A stretch of 58,317 nt of DNA from VRUE01 sp035260485 (GTDB lineage: Bacteria; Actinomycetota; Thermoleophilia; Solirubrobacterales; 70-9): assembly GCA_035260485.1 (NCBI GenBank), contig DATFVC010000028.1, positions 1 to 58,317 on the forward strand, written 5' to 3'. Below the pieces are notes generated by a model. The model searched no databases. It worked only from the letters and a program-made list of their open reading frames with translations, and was not told where the DNA came from. The stretch's first letter is position 1; every line of letters begins with the position of its first letter. Shown here piece by piece: positions 17,138 to 25,278 of the stretch. The translations under genes and the position numbers were made by a program.

Positions 17138-19807
17138 TCATGGCTCCCGCAGCACCTCCGCGGCCTCGACACGGCTGACCGCAAAAAGGGCGCCGCCCAG
17201 GGCGATCGCCGAGGTCGCGGCCATCAGGAGGACGAAGCCGGCGAGCGTCCCCACGGGAACCGTCAGCAGAGGGGGCGGCAGGGTGAAGAAGAGCCCAAGG
17301 ATGCGCACGGAGAGAATCCCGAGGCCCAGGCCTATGGGTACCCCGATGAGGATGCTGGCGAGCACGGCGACCAGGCCCTCCTGCGCGGGCCCGGTGACGA
17401 TCTGAGCGGTGTCCGCCCCCGCCGCCCGAAGGACCGCGAACTCTCGCCTTCGCTCGAGCACCAGGAAGGCCCCCAGCACGGCCACTCCGATCGCGGCGAT
17501 CAGGGCAGCCCCGACCGACTCGATCTCGCTGAGCGGGCCGAGGTTGAGGGCGGTCAGATCCCGCATCCCGAGAAATGCCTGCGGACCGCCGATCGGGTCG
17601 ATGCCGAACCTTCGCGCCAGCGGCGTTTGCCGCAGCTCGGCCGCCACCGCTGCAGGCGTTTGGCCCGGGGCGTCCTTGGCCAGGTAGAAGTCCGGGCGCG
17701 GGAGCAGGTAGGACGGCAGTGCCGCGGCGTTCATGACCATCTCCGTTTTTGGGACGGATGGCGGAATCGACCTGAACACTCCCAGCACCCGCAGGGTGAT
17801 GTTCCGGCTGAGGTCGATGTCGTCCGGCAGGATGGTCAGGGGCAACGGGTCGCCGGGTTTCACGGCGAGGTCCGTCGCGATCTCCTTCGCGATCAGGACC
17901 CCGCCGGGCTGCCTGGCGAGAGCCTCGATTCCGGCGCCCTGGGACATGCTCGGCGCCGAGGTGATCGCTCGAGAGTAGGAGTGGAGGTCGAGCGCCAGGA
18001 TCGACTTGCGGTCGGTCCCCGCCCGGGCGGGGACCGTGCGGATCGGGGTGACCGCCGCGACCTGCGGGCCCAGCGAGCGCGGCGGCGCGTACAGCGGGTT
18101 CCCGGGGGTGAGGCGAAGGTCGGAGCCGAAAGCCGCCTTGACGTCGGCCTGCCTCGCGGCTCGATAGGTGGAGACGAAGCTGACTACCTCCACGCCGAAG
18201 GCGATCGCGAGGGCGCCGAGGACCACTGCGACCCCGGTCCGGGCCGGACGGCGGGCTATCCAGCGCAGGGTCGCGCCGCGCCAAGAGCCCACAGAGCCGC
18301 CGCCCCTGGACCGCGCCCAGCGGCCGCTGCGGGAGAGCAGCAGGCGAACCGCGAGAAGCGTCAGACCGAGCCAGAGCAGGATCGGGCCCAGCAGGTAGAA
18401 GAAAGAGAGGGCCACGGTCGAGCCCTCGACGGGAGTCGGCTTTAGCCCCCCCGAGGCCAGGTTGATGGCCAGGACGGTTGCCCCGGCGCCGATCGCGGCG
18501 AAGTCGAGGCCGGCGCGGCGCCAGGTCGGCGTCCATCCGCGCTCGAGCCGCCTGCGCTCGGCGATCTCCAGCCGCCTTCCGCCACGCAGCAGGCGCGCCA
18601 GGCGGACCCCGGATGCGAGGACGCCGAGAGCCACCGCTGCCAGGATGGCGAAGGCGAGGCCCGACGCCGGAACCCCATGCCACACCCACTGGCCGGTCAC
18701 GGCGCTCACCGCCGCAATCGCCACGATCACGCCGATCGCCGATCCAACCAGGGTCGCGGCGCTGGTCTGAGCGATCGCCAGCAGGGCGAGCTGACGGTCG
18801 GTCGCGCCGCGGAGCCGCAGCAGAGCGTCCTCGCGACGGCTGGCCTCGGTCAGGGCCGACTGCGCCGCGAGCCCGAGCGCTGCGGCCACCAGCGCCCCCG
18901 GGATGCCGAGCAGGAGGAAGAGGACCTTCGCGTTGGCAGCGTCCGCGGAGGCTTCGGTGAGCTGCTCGACCGCGAGGTCGCTGACGACGATCCTGCCGGG
19001 CGCCTGGGTTTCGAGGATGTGCCTCAGGTTGTTGGTCCAGGTCACCGCCCGGCCCGGGTCGGATGGATAGGAGCGATGGTCGATGCTCACGTGGGACTCG
19101 ACGCTGACCGGCGGCAGGTCGGTGAGCCCGGGGTCGAGCACCGGAGTGGTCGGGCCCAGCTCCGCTCGCAGCGCCGGCAGGATCGAGCGTCGGAACGTTC
19201 GGTAGTTGACGACGATGGCGCGCGGCACGAGGGCGACGTCGCCCTGAACCGTGCCGGTGGGAATGCCGAACCAGGTCGAGAGCGCCCGGCGCAGGTCCAC
19301 GGTCCCCGCCGCAGGGAGCGACAGGCCCAGCCGCCGGCGAGCCCCGGGGAGCTCGATCGAGACCTTCTTCGCCGACCTGAATCCGGGCAGGTCCCCCAAC
19401 CCCTGGTCGAGCAGCGCGCCCCGGGTGAGCGAGCCGCGCACGACCCGGGCCCAAGGGTGGTGGCCGAAGTAAGAGGGGTCGACGGCGAAGAGGCGGGCCG
19501 TCACCCTGCCACCGCCAGGCGTGCCGACGAAGACATTGGCGCTGGCGAAGCGGTCGACGTGACTCACCCCGGGGACCGCGGCGAGCTTGCGGTCGATCTT
19601 GCTCAGGTTCACGTCCAGCGTCGTCGCCAGGGCCCGCATCTCCAGCTGGACGGGGGCAAGCGCGATCTGGGTCATCGAGTTCGATGCGAGGTTGACGAAC
19701 AGCAGGGTCGCCGCCAGGATCGAGACCGGAAAGGCGACGCCGAGCGCCGCCAGCACGAGGCGCCGCGGGGCGCGGCGGATGGTCTGGGCCGCCAGCCAGA
19801 GCGTCAT
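17138..19807 (-). CDS. large FtsX/MacB-type ABC permease
   Basis: The 889-residue protein starts MTLWLAAQTIRRAPRR at an ATG overlapping the ATPase stop. A first span near residues 17-40 is followed by a large extracytoplasmic domain (to about 265). A first FtsX core has several spans, about 265-430. A central pair of spans and a second extracytoplasmic domain lead to a second FtsX core near 740-880, with the typical VLERRREFAVLRAAGA coupling motif. Two FtsX domains in one chain mean a monomer can form the whole membrane unit. It works with two separate ATPases and a lipoprotein in this operon. The substrate is likely a lipoprotein, lipid or peptide at the envelope. Confidence 0.88.
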   Translation of the reverse strand: MTLWLAAQTIRRAPRRLVLAALGVAFPVSILAATLLFVNLASNSMTQIALAPVQLEMRALATTLDVNLSKIDRKLAAVPGVSHVDRFASANVFVGTPGGGRVTARLFAVDPSYFGHHPWARVVRGSLTRGALLDQGLGDLPGFRSAKKVSIELPGARRRLGLSLPAAGTVDLRRALSTWFGIPTGTVQGDVALVPRAIVVNYRTFRRSILPALRAELGPTTPVLDPGLTDLPPVSVESHVSIDHRSYPSDPGRAVTWTNNLRHILETQAPGRIVVSDLAVEQLTEASADAANAKVLFLLLGIPGALVAAALGLAAQSALTEASRREDALLRLRGATDRQLALLAIAQTSAATLVGSAIGVIVAIAAVSAVTGQWVWHGVPASGLAFAILAAVALGVLASGVRLARLLRGGRRLEIAERRRLERGWTPTWRRAGLDFAAIGAGATVLAINLASGGLKPTPVEGSTVALSFFYLLGPILLWLGLTLLAVRLLLSRSGRWARSRGGGSVGSWRGATLRWIARRPARTGVAVVLGALAIAFGVEVVSFVSTYRAARQADVKAAFGSDLRLTPGNPLYAPPRSLGPQVAAVTPIRTVPARAGTDRKSILALDLHSYSRAITSAPSMSQGAGIEALARQPGGVLIAKEIATDLAVKPGDPLPLTILPDDIDLSRNITLRVLGVFRSIPPSVPKTEMVMNAAALPSYLLPRPDFYLAKDAPGQTPAAVAAELRQTPLARRFGIDPIGGPQAFLGMRDLTALNLGPLSEIESVGAALIAAIGVAVLGAFLVLERRREFAVLRAAGADTAQIVTGPAQEGLVAVLASILIGVPIGLGLGILSVRILGLFFTLPPPLLTVPVGTLAGFVLLMAATSAIALGGALFAVSRVEAAEVLREP

Positions 19808-20523
19808 TTTCCTGCCCCCCGCCGATCGGGGGCTGCCCTGGTGGCGTCCAGTCGCCCCGAATGCAGGACCACGGTCCGCCGGGCGTGCTTCGCGACCGCT
19901 GGATCGTGGGTCACCAGGACCACGGCTGCTCCCTGCGCGCTGGCGGCCTCGGTCAGAAGCTCCATCACCGACTGGCCGGTGGCCGAATCGAGGTTTCCGG
20001 TCGGCTCGTCGGCGAGGACGACCGCCGGACGACCGATCAGCGCTCGAGCAATGGCGGCCCGCTGCTGCTCGCCGCCGGAGAGCTGATCGGGCATCTTGCT
20101 CGCGTGGCCCTCCAGGCCCACACGCCGCAGGGCGTCGGCGACCGCGCTTCGACGCTCCTCCCGCGCGCGACCGTCCAGCAGCAGCGGGACCTCGACGTTC
20201 TCGGCGGCGGTCGCCTGCGGCAGCAGCGTCAGGCCTTGGGCGACGAATCCGCATGCGCGCCGGCGAAAGCGAGCACGCTCGGCGCCCTTCATCGTCTGCC
20301 AGTCCACCCCGGCGATCCGCGCGCTGCCGCTATCGGGCTTGTCCAGGCCGCCGAGGAGGCTGAGCAGAGTGCTCTTGCCAGAACCGCTGGGACCCATCAC
20401 CGCGACGATCTCCCCGGCGGCGACCGTGAGCGATACCCCGTCCAGGCCGCGCACGGCGTGCATTCCCGCCTCATAGCTGCGGGTCAGGTCGACGGCCTCG
20501 ACGGCGGGGGTCTCAACGGTCAT
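19804..20523 (-). CDS. MacB/LolD-type ABC ATPase (second of the pair)
   Basis: The 239-residue ATPase has Walker A GPSGSGKST, signature LSGGEQQRAAIARAL, Walker B VVLADEPTGNLD and H-loop LVTHDP. I choose the ATG at 20523 (MTVETP) because GGAG lies about 10 bases before it; an ATG at 20538 is also possible. Either way it overlaps the preceding ATPase gene, and its stop overlaps the permease start (ATGA). With all catalytic motifs present it should hydrolyse ATP, probably as a heterodimer with the ATPase at 20513. Confidence 0.88.
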   Translation of the reverse strand: MTVETPAVEAVDLTRSYEAGMHAVRGLDGVSLTVAAGEIVAVMGPSGSGKSTLLSLLGGLDKPDSGSARIAGVDWQTMKGAERARFRRRACGFVAQGLTLLPQATAAENVEVPLLLDGRAREERRSAVADALRRVGLEGHASKMPDQLSGGEQQRAAIARALIGRPAVVLADEPTGNLDSATGQSVMELLTEAASAQGAAVVLVTHDPAVAKHARRTVVLHSGRLDATRAAPDRRGAGK

Positions 20524-21232
20524 CGACCACGACTCCATCGCGCATGATCAGCCGCTGCTGGGCCCGCTCCGCCACCTGCGGGTTGTGGGTGACCGTGAGG
20601 ATTGCCGCCCCTCCTCGAGCACGCAGCTCGTCCAGCAGATCGAGCACCCGGGCGGCGGTGGTCTCGTCGAGCTCGCCGGTGGGCTCGTCGGCGAGGAGGA
20701 CCTGGGGCCGCGGGGCCAAGGCCACCGCCAGCGCCACGCGCTGCGCCTCTCCACCCGACAGCTCAGCGGCTGCGTGGCGCTGCCAGTCGAGCAATCCCAC
20801 CGCGTCGAGCAGCTCCTCGACGCGCTCGCGGGCTTCCCCGGCGCCGCGGCCGTCGAGGCGCAGGGGCAGTGCGACGTTGCCGGCGATGTCCAGCAACGGG
20901 TGGAGATTGTCGCGCTGCAGCACCAAACCGATGTGGGTGCGCCGCAGGCGCGCCCGCTCCGCCGCGGAGAGTCGGGTGACGTCCTGGTGGTGGAACATCA
21001 CCGATCCGCCGTTCGGCTCGAGCAAACCGGCCAGAACGTGCACGAGCGTGCTCTTGCCGCTGCCGGATGGCCCCATCAGGCTCGTCCACGAGCCGGGCCT
21101 GAGGTCGAGGTTGGCGCCGCGCAGCGCCACCGTCTCGACCTCGGTCTCGCGATAGATATGGAAGAGATCCCTCGCCTCCATCAACGGCGCCTCAACCTCA
21201 GTCGCCTTTCCGTCAGTGGAAGAGCTATCCAT
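20513..21232 (-). CDS. MacB/LolD-type ABC ATPase (first of the pair)
   Basis: The 239-residue protein begins MDSSSTDGK; its ATG shares a base with the lipoprotein stop (TGATG). It has Walker A GPSGSGKST, signature LSGGEAQRVALAVAL, Walker B VLLADEPTGELD and H-loop TVTHNP. A distinctive lead-in, FHIYRETEVETVALRG, is matched by FKIYRSAVVETVALRG in the ATPase at 31989. That makes these two orthologous positions in the two modules. The H-loop is followed by Asn where the partner ATPase has Asp. Confidence 0.88.
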   Translation of the reverse strand: MDSSSTDGKATEVEAPLMEARDLFHIYRETEVETVALRGANLDLRPGSWTSLMGPSGSGKSTLVHVLAGLLEPNGGSVMFHHQDVTRLSAAERARLRRTHIGLVLQRDNLHPLLDIAGNVALPLRLDGRGAGEARERVEELLDAVGLLDWQRHAAAELSGGEAQRVALAVALAPRPQVLLADEPTGELDETTAARVLDLLDELRARGGAAILTVTHNPQVAERAQQRLIMRDGVVVDDR

Positions 21233-22008
21233 CACTTGACGATATGGCTGGTCTCGGTGTGGCCTCCTCCAACCTTGATCGTGCGCACCACGCCGATCCC
21301 GGGGGCGAACCACTTGCGCTCATGGAACGACGGGTCCAGGGGGTTGATGTCGTGAACCACCAGCACGCTGTGGAACGTACGGCCGGAGATCCGAGCGGTC
21401 GGCTCGACCTTCAGCACCTTGGCGAGATCCAGGGCGACGCCCGGGCGGTACTCCTGCCGATACGTCGGACCCGGCTTGGGGTTCGCCTTCATCGCGATCC
21501 CGGGCTGGGCTCCATCGACCCCGGCCTCCCACGAGCCTTCGGTGCTCGTCACGGTGCCGCCCCTCGAGTACTCCTTGGTGGCCTCGCCGAAGTACCAGAC
21601 GTTGCCGGCTCGGTCCTGTGCGTACCAGTCGATCGTGTCCTCGAGCTTGATGCCCTGCTGGGTCACCAGGTCGTGGATCACCGCACAACGCACTCCACGG
21701 ATGGTCTTGGTCTGATGGAGGACGGTGACCTGGTGTCGCGTCGCGGCGCCGTCCCGCAGCCCCACGAGCACGTGCGTCGTCCCGGGCGTGAGCGGCATGT
21801 AGGGGTTGGTGACATGATCGCTGAAGTTGGCTGGATTGATCTTCGGGTGGTAGTTCGCAGCCGCCTTGCTGAGGGCCGGGGAGGCCTTCGGGGGCAGGCT
21901 CGTCTTCGTGGTGGAACCGGCAGGGCTGCTGAGCTTCGTGCCGCTCGAGCCGCATCCGGCAATTGCCACCGCAACGGCGAGAATCGGTACTGCGTGGACG
22001 CCTCTCAT
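21232..22008 (-). CDS. lipoprotein of the minus-strand ABC module
   Basis: The 258-residue protein has a lipoprotein signal ending in the lipobox IAGC near residue 19, then a Ser/Thr/Pro-rich tether. The folded part (INPANFSDHVTNPYMPLTPGT onward, then DTIDWYAQDRAGNVWYFGE and the end HERKWFAPGIGVVRTIK) is shared with the divergent gene at 22141. I do not know a named family. It is the first gene of the operon with two ATPases, the permease and the TCS, so it may be the substrate-binding or sensing component of the transporter. Confidence 0.75.
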   Translation of the reverse strand: MRGVHAVPILAVAVAIAGCGSSGTKLSSPAGSTTKTSLPPKASPALSKAAANYHPKINPANFSDHVTNPYMPLTPGTTHVLVGLRDGAATRHQVTVLHQTKTIRGVRCAVIHDLVTQQGIKLEDTIDWYAQDRAGNVWYFGEATKEYSRGGTVTSTEGSWEAGVDGAQPGIAMKANPKPGPTYRQEYRPGVALDLAKVLKVEPTARISGRTFHSVLVVHDINPLDPSFHERKWFAPGIGVVRTIKVGGGHTETSHIVK

Positions 22009-22047
22009 CGGTCTACCTTTCCGGTCGCTTGCTCCATCTGGAGACGG

Positions 22048-22116
22048 AAGCTAGCCAGAGGACATTGAGAGGACCGTTAGAGAATCGAGGCCTTCCTTTT
22101 CATCGTCCTCTAATGC
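22048..22116. promoter_or_regulatory. divergent promoter with AGAGGAC-type repeats at 11-bp period
   Basis: On the plus strand AGAGGAC (22057), AGAGGAC (22068) and AGAGAAT (22079) recur exactly every 11 bp. The opposite-strand copy (GTCCTCT, 22105-22111) faces them, forming the arms CATTGAGAGGAC and GTCCTCTAATG. The minus strand has a -10-like TAGCTT at 22053-22048. The repeats lie between two paralogous lipoprotein genes and could serve both. Confidence 0.5.
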
Positions 22117-22140
22117 TGATCGCGGTATCACCGCCGGGTA

Positions 22141-22935
22141 ATGACGTTGAGCACCTCTAGCATCCAGACTCCGGCGGTACTCGCGGTCATGGCGACCGCG
22201 GTGGCGTTCGGCGGCTGCGGCTCGTCAGGGGACAGCATGTCGACGAGAGCTGCGAGTGGCGCCAGTGCGGCGACGAGTCCCGCTTCAGCCGAAGGGCCGT
22301 GGTCGCCGCCGCCGATCGACCCGGCGAACTTCGTCTCGCGGGTGGACAATCCGTACTTGCCTCTGGCGCCTGGCACGACGCTGCGTTACCGGGGAGTGAT
22401 GAAGGACGGCGTCACCCCACAGGTCGACAGCTTCGCCATCACGCGCCAGAGGAAGATCGTCATGGGCGTGACCTGCACCGTGGTGCGCGACACGGTGACC
22501 TCGAGAGGTCGGCCGGTGGAGCGAACCTACGACTGGTTTGCGCAGGACCGGCAGGGCAACGTCTGGTACTTCGGCGAGGAGACGCAGGAGCTCAAGCACG
22601 GGCGCTTCGGCAAGATGATCGACTCCGGCCCCGCCGGCAGGAACGGCGCGCAGCCCGGGCTGATGATGGAGGCGGATCCGATGCAGGGCGATTCCTACTG
22701 GCAGTTCCACTGGCCTGGGCATGCGATGGACACCACGACCGTGCTCGGCAGCGGCGGCCGGGTCGAGCTCCCGTATCGATCCTTCAAGGACACCCTGCTG
22801 ACCCAGGAGCAGTCGCCGCTGGAGCCCGGCGTCAAGGACCAGAAGTGGTCGGTGCGGGGAATCGGCTACGTCCAGGAGGGCGCGGCAAGCGGAACTCACG
22901 AGCAGATCAAGCTCGTCAGCGTGACCCACCATTGA
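22141..22935 (+). CDS. lipoprotein paralogous to the one at 21232
   Basis: The 264-residue protein has a signal with lipobox FGGC and a Ser/Ala-rich tether. The domain is the same as in the divergent gene: DPANFVSRVDNPYLPLAPGT, TYDWFAQDRQGNVWYFGEE, NGAQPGLMMEADP and KWSVRGIGYVQE. Residue order and spacing match throughout, so the two arose by duplication. The ATG is in a weak ribosome context. The 3' end overlaps the convergent Kelch gene by 20 bases. Its role may be as a free-standing competitor or sensor for the neighbouring ABC module. Confidence 0.75.
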   Translation: MTLSTSSIQTPAVLAVMATAVAFGGCGSSGDSMSTRAASGASAATSPASAEGPWSPPPIDPANFVSRVDNPYLPLAPGTTLRYRGVMKDGVTPQVDSFAITRQRKIVMGVTCTVVRDTVTSRGRPVERTYDWFAQDRQGNVWYFGEETQELKHGRFGKMIDSGPAGRNGAQPGLMMEADPMQGDSYWQFHWPGHAMDTTTVLGSGGRVELPYRSFKDTLLTQEQSPLEPGVKDQKWSVRGIGYVQEGAASGTHEQIKLVSVTHH

Positions 22936-23956
22936 GGCCGACTAGCCGGACTTCGACCACCGAAGCCAGGGAACCGCCTTCGGCATCGAGGCCGCCAATC
23001 AAATATCCGATGTCACCAACGTCGGTGGCTGCGGCGTTGGTGACCGGAAACGGGAGGTGACCGGCGGAGCGGAGCCTTTCGTTGGAGGGGTCGAAGGAGA
23101 GGATCTCGTCGGTCGGATTTCCCCGTGACCTGCCGCCGAGGATGTAGATCCGACCGCCCAGTACCACCGCGGAAGCGTGCGAAAGCGGTCGGTGGAGGTG
23201 CCCGATGACCGTGGCGCGACCGCTGCGCGTGTCGATCGCCTGAATCGCATCGGAGTCGAGCCCGTTGGCCAGCTCGCCGCCGAACGTGTAGATCGTCCTC
23301 CCGATCGCCGCCACCGCCGCGTAGCGAAACGGAACCGGAAGTTTCCCGACAGCGGTGAAATGCCGCCCGTCGATCGTTTGCAGCACCGGTCCTAGCGGGA
23401 GCTGGCCGTCGTAGCCACCCAGCACGTAGACCCGACCGGCGACGGTGATGGCAGAGAGATCGGATCGAGTGGTGGGAAGTCGACCGATCACCTGCGAGGA
23501 CCCACCGCTGAGCGATTCGACGGAATCGAGCTCCGCCAGCGATCCACCGCCGAAGACCAGAGCCGTCCCACCGAGCGCGGCGGCGGCGGTGTCATGGCGT
23601 GGTTCGGATAGTGAGCCGAGATGCGCGAGCCTGCCTCTCGCCGTGCGGAGCTCGAGCACTTCCGCGGTGGACACGTCGCTGCTGTCGAGGCCACCGATCA
23701 CTAAGACGCGCCCTGGCAGTCCCAGAACGGCCTCGCCGGAGAGCGCTGCCGGCAGCATGTGAGGCGCAAGCCGTGCGACAGGGCGCAATTGGCGGTGCTT
23801 TCGCGGCGGCGGCGCGTTCCGCGCGATTGGAGATGAGCCGCCGCCGGGTCGGAATATGACGAACAGCCCGGCGATCAGCGCCAGCAGAATGGTGACCAGG
23901 GGGAGCAATCTGGTTCGTCGCCTGCGTGCCAACTGGCGCCGATCCTTCCGCTCCAA
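22916..23956 (-). CDS. membrane-anchored Kelch-repeat beta-propeller
   Basis: The 346-residue frame has an Arg-rich head and one anchor (LLPLVTILLALIAGLFVIF). Kelch blades follow: RVLVIGGLDSSD, TALVFGGGS, RVYVLGGYDG, TIYTFGGEL, RIYILGGRSRG and IGYLIGGLDAEG, six in all with the usual GG and spaced aromatic positions. The domain is external and probably binds a protein or sugar. The start is uncertain: the TTG at 23956 is the last base of an operator half-site, so translation may begin at a TTG further in (around 23934 or the LLPL segment). Confidence 0.8.
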   Translation of the reverse strand: MERKDRRQLARRRRTRLLPLVTILLALIAGLFVIFRPGGGSSPIARNAPPPRKHRQLRPVARLAPHMLPAALSGEAVLGLPGRVLVIGGLDSSDVSTAEVLELRTARGRLAHLGSLSEPRHDTAAAALGGTALVFGGGSLAELDSVESLSGGSSQVIGRLPTTRSDLSAITVAGRVYVLGGYDGQLPLGPVLQTIDGRHFTAVGKLPVPFRYAAVAAIGRTIYTFGGELANGLDSDAIQAIDTRSGRATVIGHLHRPLSHASAVVLGGRIYILGGRSRGNPTDEILSFDPSNERLRSAGHLPFPVTNAAATDVGDIGYLIGGLDAEGGSLASVVEVRLVGLNGGSR

Positions 23957-23973
23957 GATGAACCGTAGATGAG
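23956..23973 (-). promoter_or_regulatory. CTCATCT/TTCATCT direct repeat before the Kelch gene
   Basis: On the minus strand CTCATCT - 4 nt - TTCATCT with 11-bp period, ending exactly at the first possible start codon of the Kelch gene. It is back to back with the repeat at 23987, giving a divergent control region. Confidence 0.5.
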
Positions 23974-23986
23974 AGTGGGCTTCTCT

Positions 23987-24004
23987 CTCATCTGGCGTTC
24001 ATGG
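23987..24004 (+). promoter_or_regulatory. CTCATCT/TTCAT direct repeat before the YVTN lipoprotein gene
   Basis: CTCATCT - 4 nt - TTCATGG, 11-bp period, about 28 bp before the ATG at 24032. It is the same half-site as at 14434, 29182 and 31276. Confidence 0.5.
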
Positions 24005-24031
24005 GAACCGCGCAGCCTGTGTTGGGTGAGC

Positions 24032-25189
24032 ATGGCGAAGCGGGCACGAATCACGATCGCCGCGATGCTGTCCGCGAGCCTCCTCCTCGCCGGCTGCGGC
24101 GGCTCGTCCGATCAGGCCTCGAGCGGACCCAAGGATGCCCCCCATGCGACGAACGGCCCCGGCACCGGGCTCGGGATTCCACCGCTCCTCGATCCCCATG
24201 ACGTCTACGCCGCCGATCGTCCCGGGATGCTCGCGCCCGCCGTACGGCGCTTCCCGTCTCGCGTCTACGTGCCCAACAGCGAAAGCAACACCGTCAGCGT
24301 GATCGATCCGCACACCTACAAGGTGATCGACCAGTTCCCGGTCGGTTTGCTTCCCCAGCACGTGACTCCCTCCTACGACCTGAAGACGCTTTGGGTGGAT
24401 AACGACGAAGGCAACAGCCTGACGCCGATCGACCCGGCGACCGGCAAGCCCGGCAAGCCGATTTCGGTCACCGACCCCTACAACCTCTACTTCACGCCGG
24501 ACGGGCGCTACGCGATCGTCGTGGCCGAGCGGCTGCAGCGGCTCGACTTCCGCGATCCCCACACGATGCGACTGCATCATGCGCTGTCGGTGCCGTGCCC
24601 CGGGGTTGACCACATGGACTTCACCGCCGACGGCCGCTATCTGGTCGCCAGCTGTGAGTTCGGCGCCCGCCTGATCAAGGTCGACGTCGCCCACGAGAGA
24701 CTCGTCGGCTCGCTCTCGCTGAAGCAGGGCGCCATGCCGCAGGACGTCAAGCTCTCCCCCGACGGTCGCGTCTTCTACGTCGCCGACATGATGTCCGGCG
24801 GCGTCTGGCTGATTGACGCCCACAGCTTTCAGAAGATCGGCTTCATCCCGACCGGCGTCGGCGCCCACGGCCTCTACACGAGCCGCGACTCCCGCGACCT
24901 GTACGTCTCGAACCGAGACGAGGGCTCGGTCTCCGTCATCTCCTTCGCCCAGCGCAAGGTCGTGCACAAGTGGTGGCTCCCCGGCGGCGGCAGCCCCGAC
25001 ATGGGAGGGGTCTCTGCCGACGGCAGGGTGCTCTGGCTCTCGGGCCGCTACGACGCCGAGGTCTACGCGATCAGCACCCGCAGCGGCAAGCTGCTGGCGC
25101 GCATCCCGGTGGGCAGCGGCCCACACGGACTCTGCGTCTACCCCCAGCCTGGGCGCTACTCGCTGGGACACACCGGGGTATTTCGCTAG
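24032..25189 (+). CDS. YVTN/YncE-like beta-propeller lipoprotein
   Basis: I take the ATG at 24032 (MAKRARITIAAM), since the signal peptide starts there and the lipobox LAGC follows. The 385-residue protein has repeated propeller blades: VYVPNSESNTVSVIDPHTYK, TLWVDNDEGNSLTPIDP, RVFYVADMMSGGVWLIDA, LYVSNRDEGSVSVIS and RVLWLSGRYDAEVYAIS. Such proteins are envelope-bound and often surface-exposed; ligand unknown. A CTCATCT direct repeat lies just upstream, so it probably shares control with the adjacent Kelch protein, making a divergently regulated pair of propellers. Confidence 0.82.
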   Translation: MAKRARITIAAMLSASLLLAGCGGSSDQASSGPKDAPHATNGPGTGLGIPPLLDPHDVYAADRPGMLAPAVRRFPSRVYVPNSESNTVSVIDPHTYKVIDQFPVGLLPQHVTPSYDLKTLWVDNDEGNSLTPIDPATGKPGKPISVTDPYNLYFTPDGRYAIVVAERLQRLDFRDPHTMRLHHALSVPCPGVDHMDFTADGRYLVASCEFGARLIKVDVAHERLVGSLSLKQGAMPQDVKLSPDGRVFYVADMMSGGVWLIDAHSFQKIGFIPTGVGAHGLYTSRDSRDLYVSNRDEGSVSVISFAQRKVVHKWWLPGGGSPDMGGVSADGRVLWLSGRYDAEVYAISTRSGKLLARIPVGSGPHGLCVYPQPGRYSLGHTGVFR

Positions 25190-25278
25190 AGCCCGATCGT
25201 CATCTCAGGCACTCCTGTCAATGTGCTGGCTCGTCCTGCTTATAGGCAACCCTCAGGGTCAAGCCCTAGCCTGAAGCG

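Noticed and set aside
16559..18445. Long plus-strand frame opposite the minus-strand regulator and permease genes
   Set aside because: It lacks domains, is rich in Arg/Asp/Gly as expected for an antisense shadow in high-GC DNA, and has no ribosome site.
17138..20254. A 1038-residue frame suggesting an ATPase-permease fusion
   Set aside because: The extra N-terminal part is an out-of-frame reading of the ATPase gene. The ATG at 19807 overlapping the ATPase stop is the real start.
25231..25278. DtxR-like box before the COG4280 gene
   Set aside because: The repeat ACCCT-C-AGGGT lacks the TTAGG...CCTAA arms, so I do not call it a metal box.
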